Of a stretch of DNA of 47,166 nucleotides, positions 1 through 8,171 are shown in pieces. The DNA is from Ignavibacteria bacterium (GTDB lineage Bacteria; Bacteroidota; Ignavibacteria; Ignavibacteriales; Melioribacteraceae), in assembly GCA_009773205.1 (NCBI GenBank), contig WPAE01000042.1:1-47166 (forward strand). The letters run 5' to 3'. The translations under genes and the position numbers were made by a program. A model generated the notes under the pieces. That model saw only the letters and a program-made list of their open reading frames with translations, did no database searches and had not been told where the DNA came from. Each line of letters begins with the position of its first letter. The stretch's first letter is position 1.

Positions 1-66
1 AAACGGCGAAGTTGGTTTGATGGACTTTGGTCCAATACAAATCTTTTTAGTTGGCCATTTGTTGTT
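1..66. other. window edge, unassigned
   Basis: This is the stretch between the window edge and the stop codon of the porin gene. It contains a short palindrome (GGACTTTGGTCC, near 22-33). Two plus-strand frames stay open across it into the porin gene on the opposite strand, but neither gives a recognisable protein. I assign nothing here. Confidence 0.3.
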
Positions 67-1182
67 TCAAATGATTTTCTCTAATGACAATTCTGGGTTT
101 AAAATAAAATCTACTTCAGTTCCAAAAGATTTGGTAATTGAACCTGTTTTCAATTTATAGTCTGCATTGGAATTGAAGAGATGAAACATTACGGCAGTTT
201 TAATTTCTTTTGATAATGAAAGTCCTGCTCTAACAAAATAATCAGATAATCCTAAACCGTAAGTATCGTTTGGCATATTTACAAAGTAATCCATATAGCC
301 ATAAAATTTATGGTTTGTGCCATAAATAGTATTAAACACTTTGTATTGATTATCCGTTAACTTATCATCACCGCTAAGATAATCCAGCCCGGCTCCTAAA
401 AATGGTTTTGAAGGAAGATCGAAAGTATAATTTAGATTAAGTGAAAATAAGAATGCAGAAATATCGTAATTAATCTTGTTAATATTTTGATCCCCAAATT
501 GATAATAAAATTCTGCCTCATGGCTAAAATTTCCTATATCGCCTTTAGTATAAACGCCGGTTGTAAACCTACTTGTAGTTTTGGCTGGAATTTGTTTTTG
601 CCAAATTATAATTGGCTGAATTTTATAATTCTTAATCAAGTTTAAGTCTAAAGACAAGCCATAAATATTTTGATCTAGAGTATCGCCAAGAAGTAGATTT
701 TCGGCTTCTTTATAAGCAAAAAATTGTGCGTCAAGTTTCTCGGTTTTATATCCCGCGTGAATACCATCAAATCTTCTTCCTGTGTTTCCCCAATTTGCAA
801 CTCCAACTAAACGCTCGTTATTAAAAGAAAGCTCCATTCTGCCAATAGTTAAGCTTAGCTTAGAAGCAAAAATATTATTTAATCTAAAAAAGGCTTGGTG
901 CAAATCAATGTTTTTCAGATCTGCAACAGTACTTTTTGCGCCGCCAAAATGTCTAGAATCTTGAATTTGAATAAAAGCCGTTAAATCATCCGACGGTGTA
1001 AATCTTGCGCCAAGTCTTGTTCTGAGCAAAGCAAATGTAGAAGCACTGTTGTTATTGTTAAAATCTAAGTTGCTAAATTCAAAACGAGGTCTAATTTGCG
1101 CGTTAATCTTAATGTTGTCTTGTGCAAAACTAAAAGCAGCTCCGCTAAATAAAATAATAATTGAAATAATAATTTTTTTCAT
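67..1182 (-). CDS. outer-membrane porin, alginate-export-like
   Basis: Predicted 371-residue outer-membrane beta-barrel. It starts with a clear signal peptide (MKKIIISIIILFSGAAFSFA, cleavage before Q21). Alternating hydrophobic strands follow, beginning with the INAQIRPRFEFSN pattern that opens alginate-export (AlgE-like) porins in this phylum. It is the last gene of the operon, 23 bp after nrfA, so a role as the channel for nitrite/ammonium or other small anions is a reasonable inference, not something the sequence proves. The C-terminus ends NPELSLEKII, without the aromatic last residue usual for barrel proteins. The final strands may therefore be lost or frameshifted near position 70. Family membership is fairly likely; the substrate is unknown. 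Confidence 0.7.
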   Translation of the reverse strand: MKKIIISIIILFSGAAFSFAQDNIKINAQIRPRFEFSNLDFNNNNSASTFALLRTRLGARFTPSDDLTAFIQIQDSRHFGGAKSTVADLKNIDLHQAFFRLNNIFASKLSLTIGRMELSFNNERLVGVANWGNTGRRFDGIHAGYKTEKLDAQFFAYKEAENLLLGDTLDQNIYGLSLDLNLIKNYKIQPIIIWQKQIPAKTTSRFTTGVYTKGDIGNFSHEAEFYYQFGDQNINKINYDISAFLFSLNLNYTFDLPSKPFLGAGLDYLSGDDKLTDNQYKVFNTIYGTNHKFYGYMDYFVNMPNDTYGLGLSDYFVRAGLSLSKEIKTAVMFHLFNSNADYKLKTGSITKSFGTEVDFILNPELSLEKII

Positions 1183-1205
1183 TTTTTCTCCAATGTGTTT
1201 TGATA

Positions 1206-2702
1206 TTAATACTGCTGCAAACTTCCCTGTCTTTCTTTTGCTTTTTTATCCCATTCAGGGAATACGTTATTAATCAAATTCTTTTTATCGGCTTTAAGCT
1301 CTTCCATTTTAAGACCAATAAATTTTTGTGCTTTATCTTTGGTAGAAATATCTGGAAATGCGATAGGATACTTAACGCCTTTTTTAGTTAAGAGCAGCGC
1401 AAGCTCTCTTCTTGCTTCTTCAGCTTTTTGAATCGAAGTTCCCAAAACTCTAAATGCTTCAACCGGTGCATGAAAACCAAGCCCGTTTGTTGCAGCAACA
1501 TAATCCCATCTCCATTGAGAGTGTCTGATTAATTTAAGAATCGGTTTCATTTCCGCCTCAGTTGCACCGTTATCCCAAGCAGCTTTAGCTTCTATATGTG
1601 CCTTGGCTAATGCTTTTTCTGCAATTTTTCTGTTCTCTTCTAATTTATCTTGAGTTTCTACAACATCCCTAATCAAGTTCTCAGTTTTTTCTCTATGGCA
1701 AACCATACACGAGTTTTCGATGTTAGCAAGCGGGCTTTGAATATGGTGGTCTGTAAACTTAACGCCACCCTCTGTCTTATATGGCATGTGGCAATCGGCA
1801 CAAGAAACACCTCTTTTTGCGTGAATACCGGTTTTGAACATTTCGTACTCTGGATGTTGAGCTTTAAGCATTGGAGCTTTGCTTAGAGAATGAGTCCAAT
1901 CTGAAAACTCAATGTCATCGTAATACTTTTCCATATCTTCTGCTGTAAAACCATTATCCCAAGGAAAAACTAAATATTTAGCTCCTTCAACTTTTTTAGA
2001 ATCGAAATAATATTCAACGTGGCATTGAGCGCAAACTAAAGAACGCATCTCGTTATGTGAAAAATCGCTCATCTTTTTACCTTGTCGTTCAAAAGCTTCA
2101 ACTAAGGCAGGTCTTGTAATTCTTAAGTGCATAGTTTTAGGATCGTGGCAATCTTGGCAGCCTATAGGATTAACAAAATCATGTCCTGTATTTTTCCAAG
2201 TACCGCTATAATAACCGGCAACACCTTTACTATTCATAACTCTTGGAACGTCTGTGCTTTTGCATGTCCAGCAAGTAGCCGGCTGAGTGCTTTGTTTTTC
2301 TCCGCCTGTTCTAAGAGAATTTCTAGTGTCTTTAATTGCATAGGCATGACCGCGCCCTTGCTTGTAATCTCTAGAAAAGCCAAAACCTGCCCAAAGGATA
2401 ACAAGTTCAGGATATTTTTCTAGATAATCTATCGTTGCACTTCCACCATGTTTACTGGCAAATGAAGTATCGCGCGTGTTCATATAAGTTTCAAATTGTC
2501 TTGGGTAATTTTCTCCCCAAACTTCGTTGCGCGGTTCCCATTCTGCAATTGGCTTCACTTGTTGAAGCGTAAAAGATTCGCCTCTTCTTTCAACAATTGA
2601 TGAAGCAAAAAGCCCAACAAGAAATACTATCACAACTGTAGCGCCAAAAAGCACCCAGCCAAGTATCGGTTTTTCTTTAATTCTTTCTTGAATAGTTTTC
2701 AT
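1206..2702 (-). CDS. nrfA: ammonia-forming cytochrome c nitrite reductase NrfA
   Basis: Periplasmic pentahaem enzyme that reduces nitrite to ammonium with six electrons. The catalytic haem site is the diagnostic CWTCK at residues 144-148, where lysine replaces the usual histidine ligand. The four other haem sites are CQDCH (182-186), CAQCH (224-228), CADCH (301-305) and CMVCH (332-336), giving the five expected. The 498-residue length is normal. A single N-terminal hydrophobic segment (about 15-35) without an obvious cleavage site suggests a membrane anchor or uncleaved signal. It follows nrfH by 30 bp and precedes the porin by 23 bp, all on one strand. Identification rests on the CxxCK site and neighbour nrfH and is near certain. 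Confidence 0.97.
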   Translation of the reverse strand: MKTIQERIKEKPILGWVLFGATVVIVFLVGLFASSIVERRGESFTLQQVKPIAEWEPRNEVWGENYPRQFETYMNTRDTSFASKHGGSATIDYLEKYPELVILWAGFGFSRDYKQGRGHAYAIKDTRNSLRTGGEKQSTQPATCWTCKSTDVPRVMNSKGVAGYYSGTWKNTGHDFVNPIGCQDCHDPKTMHLRITRPALVEAFERQGKKMSDFSHNEMRSLVCAQCHVEYYFDSKKVEGAKYLVFPWDNGFTAEDMEKYYDDIEFSDWTHSLSKAPMLKAQHPEYEMFKTGIHAKRGVSCADCHMPYKTEGGVKFTDHHIQSPLANIENSCMVCHREKTENLIRDVVETQDKLEENRKIAEKALAKAHIEAKAAWDNGATEAEMKPILKLIRHSQWRWDYVAATNGLGFHAPVEAFRVLGTSIQKAEEARRELALLLTKKGVKYPIAFPDISTKDKAQKFIGLKMEELKADKKNLINNVFPEWDKKAKERQGSLQQY

Positions 2703-2732
2703 TTTAACCTCTTCCTGTTTCTTTTAGTTTTC

Positions 2733-3344
2733 TTAGTTTGTAATTTTTTCTAACCACTCTGGAACAACCGGCTTTAACTGAGGCACAATTGCATGCGGCG
2801 TTGATGATAGGCTATGCACTCTTCCGTGCGGTGTCTCGCGGTGGCAATCCCAGCAATACTTTTCTGTTTGGTCTTGTACGTTCCTATTGTTAATAGCTCT
2901 TAAAGCAACCGGATGAATTAAATTAGAATGACATCTAATGCAGTTTTCCTGCACAGCATCTTTTCCGGCTTGCTTTATCCGTATTACCTGTGGTTCCCAT
3001 CTCATTGTAAAATATGTGGCGTGCCTTAATCCATCATTTGCTTTGAACCAATATTTTCTTATCAAATTATCTTGAGGAACATGGCAGTCATTGCACGTTG
3101 CTACTTTACCATGACTTCCCCTTTCCCATGTTGCATATTGCGGGGTCATTACGTGGCAGTTAACGCATGTCTTTGGATTATCCGATAAGTATGATGCGGC
3201 ATTAGAGATATAAACAATGTAGAAACCGAGTCCAAAAAAAATTCCAAATGTTATTAACACCGGAACTCTCCATCTGTCCGGCGGAATAATCTTAAAGACA
3301 AGTTTCTTTAAGAAATTAGTCCTGCCGGATTGGCTATCTTCCAT
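2733..3344 (-). CDS. nrfH: tetrahaem quinol dehydrogenase NrfH
   Basis: Membrane-anchored NapC/NirT-type cytochrome of 203 residues that oxidises menaquinol and feeds NrfA. One transmembrane helix lies at about residues 28-48. Four haem sites follow: CVNCH (60-64, with the nearby Met66 typical of NrfH haem 1), CNDCH (84-88), CIRCH (135-139) and CWDCH (164-168). The start overlaps the end of the upstream Fe-S membrane protein by 11 bp, so the two are probably translationally coupled. nrfA begins 30 bp downstream. The nrfHA order is the standard one for epsilon/delta-proteobacteria and Bacteroidota. Confidence 0.95.
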   Translation of the reverse strand: MEDSQSGRTNFLKKLVFKIIPPDRWRVPVLITFGIFFGLGFYIVYISNAASYLSDNPKTCVNCHVMTPQYATWERGSHGKVATCNDCHVPQDNLIRKYWFKANDGLRHATYFTMRWEPQVIRIKQAGKDAVQENCIRCHSNLIHPVALRAINNRNVQDQTEKYCWDCHRETPHGRVHSLSSTPHAIVPQLKPVVPEWLEKITN

Positions 3345-4431
3345 TCTCCACTCCTTTTTCTGATTCTTTATTCAGTTTGTTGATATCCGAAATACTTCTT
3401 GGGTGTCCAATTGAATTTATATTTTTATAAAGTTCTATATAGATTTCTTTAGGAATCTTGTTGTGCCAATTGCCTGTTATCATTCCAAACCCTGTTATTG
3501 CAACAAACAAAAGAACTACTCCAAAGGCAACTGTTTTTTTATTAATTTTTTTCTCGTTTCCAATCAGTTTTAACTCAAGAGTATCTTTAACTGGGCAAAC
3601 ATCAACACAGTTCAAACATGTTGTGCATTCATCCGAGCGAACAGTAAGTACCTTATCAACTTTTATGAATGAAGGACACGCTTTGGCACATAATGCGCAG
3701 TCTATGCAGCTAACCGGATTGCGCTTAATTTTTGCCGGGCTTAATAAACTCGTAATTCCAAGCAGAGCGCCGTACGGACATAAATATCTGCACCAAAAAT
3801 TTCTATAAATTATAGAGAGCAGAAAAAGAACTCCAATAACTATTAGCGAGAACTGTGATATGTTTGCAAAAAAATACCACATTTTAACATCTGCCATAAT
3901 ATTGTAAGCTCCGTCAAGAAAATATTCCAGTGCTAAACTTGTCATAGAAAATATAGAGAAAGCAAAAAAGAAAAGCAGTAAGTATTTTAAAGAGCGGAGA
4001 ACGTAATCTAAATATTTCCAAATTTTTATTCTGCGCTTAAAAAATTTTTTATGAATTTTTTCGCCGAACTCCCCAACAAATTCTGATAGGGTTCCAATAG
4101 GGCACATCCAGCTGCAAAATGATTTACCAAAGGCTAAAGACACTCCTACTATTGCAAGAAAAATAAAAAAACCTGCAGGGTGTATTGGATGAATGTTTCC
4201 GCTTAGAATAAAATAATAAACGCTCATTAGTGCGCTTATAGGAAGAAATCCTTCTACACCAGGCGGTCTATAACTAAAATCTGCTGCTCCGGCAGTTTCT
4301 AAAAACAACACAAACTGAGAAAACTCTATTCCTATCCAAATACACAGCAAAGCAAAAAGTAGCTGCACAATAAAACGGATTTTCTGAATTGGTTTCTCTA
4401 AATTCTTAATAATTTTTTCTTTCTTTTCCAT
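3334..4431 (-). CDS. NapH-like polyferredoxin membrane protein
   Basis: 365-residue integral membrane protein of the NapH/NosR-C/RdxA group. Several hydrophobic segments (about 20-45, 65-102, 140-175, 190-210 and 300-320) alternate with two membrane-edge motifs, CSWMCP (106-111) and CRYLCP. Two [4Fe-4S] ferredoxin motifs follow: CIDCALCAKACP and CTTCLNCVDVCP. Family members pass electrons between quinol and periplasmic or cytoplasmic acceptors. Here it is the first gene of the nrf operon and overlaps nrfH by 11 bp, which suggests an extra electron-entry or exit point for nitrite reduction. It is not a standard NrfB/C/D protein. Its promoter faces the divergent ferredoxin operon across a gap holding three inverted repeats. 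Confidence 0.85.
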   Translation of the reverse strand: MEKKEKIIKNLEKPIQKIRFIVQLLFALLCIWIGIEFSQFVLFLETAGAADFSYRPPGVEGFLPISALMSVYYFILSGNIHPIHPAGFFIFLAIVGVSLAFGKSFCSWMCPIGTLSEFVGEFGEKIHKKFFKRRIKIWKYLDYVLRSLKYLLLFFFAFSIFSMTSLALEYFLDGAYNIMADVKMWYFFANISQFSLIVIGVLFLLSIIYRNFWCRYLCPYGALLGITSLLSPAKIKRNPVSCIDCALCAKACPSFIKVDKVLTVRSDECTTCLNCVDVCPVKDTLELKLIGNEKKINKKTVAFGVVLLFVAITGFGMITGNWHNKIPKEIYIELYKNINSIGHPRSISDINKLNKESEKGVENGR

Positions 4432-4449
4432 CTAATTACTTTCTATTCT

Positions 4450-4471
4450 AATCGGAACAATATTTCTGATT
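4450..4471. promoter_or_regulatory. inverted-repeat operator candidate, site 1
   Basis: Perfect-spacing inverted repeat AATCGGAA-N6-TTCTGATT, 19 bp upstream of the NapH-like gene start. The two arms match at 7 of 8 positions. It shares sequence and geometry with two further sites in the same gap (4501 and 4566). Confidence 0.6.
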
Positions 4472-4500
4472 AAAACATAATAAGATATTATGGTATTGTC

Positions 4501-4522
4501 AATCAGAAAAATTCATCTGATT
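4501..4522. promoter_or_regulatory. inverted-repeat operator candidate, site 2
   Basis: AATCAGAA-N6-ATCTGATT has the same 22-bp geometry as site 1, with its centre 51 bp away, close to five helical turns. It sits in the middle of the divergent promoter region, so a bound regulator could act on both operons. Confidence 0.6.
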
Positions 4523-4565
4523 AAAAAATTTTTTTTGCTTTTCTAACAGAGAATCGTTATTTTTT

Positions 4566-4587
4566 AATCGGAATAAAAATTCTTTTT
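4566..4587. promoter_or_regulatory. inverted-repeat operator candidate, site 3 (degenerate right arm)
   Basis: The left arm AATCGGAA is identical to that of site 1. After six bases the right arm is TTCTTTTT, matching 6 of 8 positions. It lies just upstream of the ribosome-binding region of the ferredoxin-like gene, a position that would suit repression. Confidence 0.45.
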
Positions 4588-4603
4588 ATGAAAGGGAACC
4601 AGT

Positions 4604-5437
4604 ATGATTAGAAAAATCATTCAAATAGAAGAAGAAAAATGCGATGGCTGCGGCGTTTGCGTGCCGGAGTGTTTTGAGGGCGCCTTACAAATAATTGATG
4701 GCAAGGTGCGCTTAATAAGCGATCTGTTTTGCGACGGCTTGGGGGCTTGTTTGGGACACTGCCCCACAGGCGCTTTAACAATTGTTGAAAGAGAAGCCGA
4801 ACCTTACGATGAAAGAAAAGTTATGGATTACATTGTAAAGGGTGGCCCGAATGTTATTAAGGCTCATTTAAAACACTTACGCGATCACAAAGAGTTTGAG
4901 TTTTTAACTCAGGCTATAGATTACTTAAATGATCACGGTATAGCTATTCCTGCGATTGAAGAAGTTAAAGAAGAAAAGCATGCTTCGCATGGCTGCACCG
5001 GCTCTATTGCGCAAAGTTTTGAAAGCAATGAAGTTGATGAAGATGGACAAAGGCAGTCTCATTTAACACAGTGGCCAATTCAAATGCATTTGGTTTCGCC
5101 AACGGCTGCGTATTACAGAAATTCGGATTTACTGTTAGCCGCCGATTGCTGTGCATTTTCTTACGGCGATTTTCATAAAGATTTTATGAAGGGAAAATCT
5201 GTTGCAATTGCCTGCCCAAAGTTAGACGCCAACAAACAAGTGTATCTCGATAAGTTGATTACTATGATCAATGATGCAAACATTAAATCAATAACTGTAG
5301 CTATAATGCAAGTGCCCTGCTGCAGCGGGTTAGCTCAGTTAGCACAGCAAGCAAGAGAACATACCGGAAGGGAAATTCCAGTTTCTGTTGTTGTTATAGG
5401 CGTTCAAGGCGAAATTTTACAAAATGTTGAATTATAG
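4604..5437 (+). CDS. ferredoxin-like 4Fe-4S protein with extra C-terminal cysteines
   Basis: 277-residue soluble iron-sulfur protein. A first [4Fe-4S] motif, CDGCGVCVPEC, lies at residues 13-23. A second cysteine group follows, CDGLGACLGHCP (43-54). Then come the stretch EREAEPYDERKV and a C-terminal half with CPKLD and PCCSGL, which carry more potential ligands. From memory, this family occurs in anaerobes next to hybrid-cluster protein or hemerythrin genes and is thought to be an electron carrier in NO or oxidative stress responses; no enzymatic activity is established. It is the first gene of a plus-strand operon divergent from nrf. The next gene starts 15 bp after its stop. Confidence 0.8.
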   Translation: MIRKIIQIEEEKCDGCGVCVPECFEGALQIIDGKVRLISDLFCDGLGACLGHCPTGALTIVEREAEPYDERKVMDYIVKGGPNVIKAHLKHLRDHKEFEFLTQAIDYLNDHGIAIPAIEEVKEEKHASHGCTGSIAQSFESNEVDEDGQRQSHLTQWPIQMHLVSPTAAYYRNSDLLLAADCCAFSYGDFHKDFMKGKSVAIACPKLDANKQVYLDKLITMINDANIKSITVAIMQVPCCSGLAQLAQQAREHTGREIPVSVVVIGVQGEILQNVEL

Positions 5438-5452
5438 AAAGAAAGGTTAGAC

Positions 5453-6685
5453 GTGAGTGAATTAATTAACAACAGCAGAAATAGAATTGATGAATTAAAG
5501 AAGTTGATTCTTGAACTGCACGAAGGAAAAGACGCAGCAGAAACAAGCGAAAAACTTAAGCAGGTAATGGGAAGCGTTCCTTACGGCGAAGTTGTTCAAG
5601 CTGAAGAAGAGTTAATAAAAGACGGACTTGAGCGGGAAGAGATTTTGAAGTTTTGCGATCTTCACTCCGAAGCACTGAAAGCGAGTCTTGATACTTCGAA
5701 TGCTAAGCATGTTCCGGAAGGACATCCGGTTGATATTTTCAAAAAAGAAAATAGTGAGCTTACTAAGCTGATAGACCAAATAAAGCAAGTGTTTGCAGAG
5801 GCGTTATTAAGAGATAAAACAAGCAGTGCAGATGATCTTATTCTTAAAACAAGAGGTTTGTTCAATTCTTTAATGGATGTTGAAAAGCATTATTTGCGCA
5901 AAGAGAATTTGGTTTTTCCTTACATGGAAAAATATAATATAACCGGACCGCCAATGGTTATGTGGGGAAAACATGATGAAACACGATCTTTTCTTAAATC
6001 CTCTTTTTCACTTTTTGATGAAGCACAGAATGTAGATGTGCAGAGTTTTCTGGATTTTGTTGATTTAATGTTTCAACCTACACTTAAATCTATAGAAGAG
6101 ATGATTTACAAAGAAGAGAATATTCTTTTACCGATGTGTATGGATACTTTTACAGAGATTGACTGGTATGAAATATTAAAACAGAGCGAAGATTTTGGCT
6201 ACTGCTTGTACTACCCAGAAGCAAAATGGAAACCGGCATTTGCAGAAAATGAAACTATTGCGTCAGAACCTAGCGATAGAATACGATTTGAAACCGGGTC
6301 TTTTACACGCGAAGAGTTAGAAGCTGTGATTAATACACTTCCCGTTGACATAACTTTTGTAGATAAAGATGATAAAGTGAGATTTTTCTCGAATGGAAAA
6401 AGTAGAATTTTTGCCCGGCCAAAAGCAGTTTTGGGCAGACAGGTTCAGTTTTGTCACCCGCCTTCAAGCGTGCATATTGTAAATCAAATTGTAGATGATT
6501 TCAAAAGCGGCAAGCAAGATGCGGCAAAATTTTGGATAAACATGCATGGCAAATTTATTCACATAGCTTACTATGCTGTTAGAAGTAACAATAATGAGTA
6601 TTTGGGCACGGTAGAAGTATCTCAAGAGTTAGATGAATACAGAAACATTTCTGGCGAAAGGAGAATTTTGCAGTATGACAACTAA
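5453..6685 (+). CDS. DUF438 - hemerythrin - PAS protein
   Basis: 410-residue cytoplasmic protein starting with GTG, preceded by GAAAGAAAGG. Three regions are visible. A DUF438-type helical domain (about 10-90) contains the MGSVPYGEVVQAEEELI stretch. A hemerythrin-like HHE domain (about 95-235) has candidate di-iron ligands in DVEKHYLRKE, MWGKHDETR and YKEENILLPM. A C-terminal PAS domain (about 290-400) contains VDITFVDKDDKVRFFS. Proteins of this build are linked to NO, O2 or redox sensing and to di-iron chemistry. No histidine-kinase, DNA-binding or cyclase output domain is present, so it may act on partners. It sits between the ferredoxin-like and DUF1858 genes and overlaps the latter by 11 bp. 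Confidence 0.85.
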   Translation: MSELINNSRNRIDELKKLILELHEGKDAAETSEKLKQVMGSVPYGEVVQAEEELIKDGLEREEILKFCDLHSEALKASLDTSNAKHVPEGHPVDIFKKENSELTKLIDQIKQVFAEALLRDKTSSADDLILKTRGLFNSLMDVEKHYLRKENLVFPYMEKYNITGPPMVMWGKHDETRSFLKSSFSLFDEAQNVDVQSFLDFVDLMFQPTLKSIEEMIYKEENILLPMCMDTFTEIDWYEILKQSEDFGYCLYYPEAKWKPAFAENETIASEPSDRIRFETGSFTREELEAVINTLPVDITFVDKDDKVRFFSNGKSRIFARPKAVLGRQVQFCHPPSSVHIVNQIVDDFKSGKQDAAKFWINMHGKFIHIAYYAVRSNNNEYLGTVEVSQELDEYRNISGERRILQYDN

Positions 6686-7193
6686 GTTAGAAGTTACGCC
6701 GCAAACAATTGTAGGAGATTTATTAAACGCATATCCCGAGCTTGAAGATAAGTTAATTGAAATAGCTCCTGTTTTTTCTAAGCTGAAGAATCCAATTCTT
6801 AGAAGAACAATAGCAAAGGTTACTACATTAAAGCAGGCATCTGTAGTAGCAAATATTTCTGTTGCTGTATTAATTAACACTCTTCGCAAGGCTGTAAACC
6901 AAGACGAGCTAAAGGTGAACGAAGAAAACAAAAAAAGTGAAACTGTTCCTAATTGGATTTCTAAAGAGAAAATAAAAGTTGAATACGATGCTTGTTTAGA
7001 TTTGGAAAACGGAGTTCATCCAGCAGGTAAAGTAACAAAAGAAATTCTTGGTTTAGAAAATGATGAAATCTATCTGCTGATAACTCCATTTGTTCCAGCG
7101 CCGCTAATTAAAATTGTTGAAGAGAAAGGTTTTAAAACTTTTTCTGAAAAAGCAGGCGAGACTATAGTTTACAATTACATCTCTAAGAAGTAA
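6675..7193 (+). CDS. DUF1858 / DUF2249 protein
   Basis: I place the start at ATG 6675 (MTTKLEVTP), 12 bases after an AAGGAG ribosome-binding site inside the previous gene. An in-frame ATG 42 bp upstream lacks one. The product is 172 residues. The N-terminal part (about 8-65: IVGDLLNAYPELEDKLIE) is DUF1858-like, a domain also found in the iron-sulfur repair protein ScdA/RIC. The C-terminal part (about 105-170), with GVHPAGKVTKE and PAPLIKIVEEKGF, resembles DUF2249. This pairing recurs beside hemerythrin-like proteins in anaerobes. Repair of iron-sulfur clusters damaged by NO is a plausible role but is inferred from context. Confidence 0.8.
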   Translation: MTTKLEVTPQTIVGDLLNAYPELEDKLIEIAPVFSKLKNPILRRTIAKVTTLKQASVVANISVAVLINTLRKAVNQDELKVNEENKKSETVPNWISKEKIKVEYDACLDLENGVHPAGKVTKEILGLENDEIYLLITPFVPAPLIKIVEEKGFKTFSEKAGETIVYNYISKK

Positions 7194-7198
7194 CGGAA

Positions 7199-7939
7199 AT
7201 GTTAGACAATAAGAACTTTTATAATAGCGCTTCTTCTTTTTATGATCAGATGATAAACTTTGAAGCTAACTTAAGAGTGAGAAGAGATGCATTTGCAAAG
7301 CTATTTCCTTCCACAGGAATTGTAGCTGACCTTGGCTGCGGCACCGGTGTTGATTCAATTGCCTTAGCTTTAAACGGGCATACTGTTACCGGTTTTGATC
7401 CTTCGCCGCAAATGTTAGAAACTGCAAAGATTAACTCAGAAAAATATTCGCTAAGGATTGAGTTTGCAGAAAGCACGATACTTTCTACTCCGGTTAGTTT
7501 TAACTCACATTTCGATTATGCAATTTCGCTTGGTAATACTTTTGCTAATGTTGAAGGAACAACAATTTACTCAACTGTTCAAAAACTCTATGACATATTA
7601 AAACCAAATGGAAAAGGCTTAATCCACATTTTAAATTATGCGCTGATTGCCGAGCAGAAGGAAAGAATTATTAGTATAAAGCCGGATGAGGAAAATTACT
7701 TTGTACGGTTTTACGATTTCATTAACGGACAAATCAATTTTAACATTCTTCGCTTTTCTAAAACGGATAATTCCAGCTTTACGTTGCTAACAACACAAGT
7801 TTACGGCTACAAAAAAGATTTGCTTGCAAAAGTTTGTGAATCGGTTGGTTTTAAGGACATAAAATACACGTCTGATTTAGAAGGAAATCCTTTTGATATT
7901 TTATCGTCGAAGGATTTGTTTATTTTGGCAGCGAAATAA
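7199..7939 (+). CDS. class I SAM-dependent methyltransferase
   Basis: 246-residue Rossmann-fold methyltransferase. Motif I is VADLGCGTGVDS (about 41-52), followed by the acidic residue ending strand 2 in VTGFDPSPQML. Strand 4 and its neighbours are visible as FDYAISLGNTFANVEG and LKPNGKGLIHI. The substrate cannot be told from the sequence. It starts 6 bp after the DUF1858/DUF2249 gene, so it belongs to the same operon. That is unusual company for a generic methyltransferase and the main clue to its role. No membrane segment or signal peptide is present. Confidence 0.8.
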   Translation: MLDNKNFYNSASSFYDQMINFEANLRVRRDAFAKLFPSTGIVADLGCGTGVDSIALALNGHTVTGFDPSPQMLETAKINSEKYSLRIEFAESTILSTPVSFNSHFDYAISLGNTFANVEGTTIYSTVQKLYDILKPNGKGLIHILNYALIAEQKERIISIKPDEENYFVRFYDFINGQINFNILRFSKTDNSSFTLLTTQVYGYKKDLLAKVCESVGFKDIKYTSDLEGNPFDILSSKDLFILAAK

Positions 7940-8171
7940 GTACAACGGCAGCAACCCTTAACTGGGTTAAAAACAGGGAGTTATAGTTAAAAATCTTTTT
8001 TATTAAAGCATCTTAATCCTAAATAGCCGTCGCTGAAAAAAAGTCAGCTAATTTTTAAAAATACGAGAGATTGATATTTTGATAAGTGAAGAAGCTAAAG
8101 TATTTATCAGCAATTCGATTTTTTAACAATTCCAAAATTTGCAAAAAGAAAACTGCATAGAGTTTTCTTAG
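7940..8171. other. intergenic, short hairpin only
   Basis: A small hairpin (AACCC-TTAACT-GGGTT, about 7954-7969) follows the methyltransferase gene, with an A/T-rich tract after it. It could be a weak terminator. Nothing else is recognisable before the repeat element at 8172. Confidence 0.3.

Noticed and set aside
6633-6674. Earlier ATG start for the DUF1858 gene
   Set aside because: It would add 14 residues lying deep within the previous gene without a ribosome-binding site. AAGGAG is placed correctly for ATG 6675.
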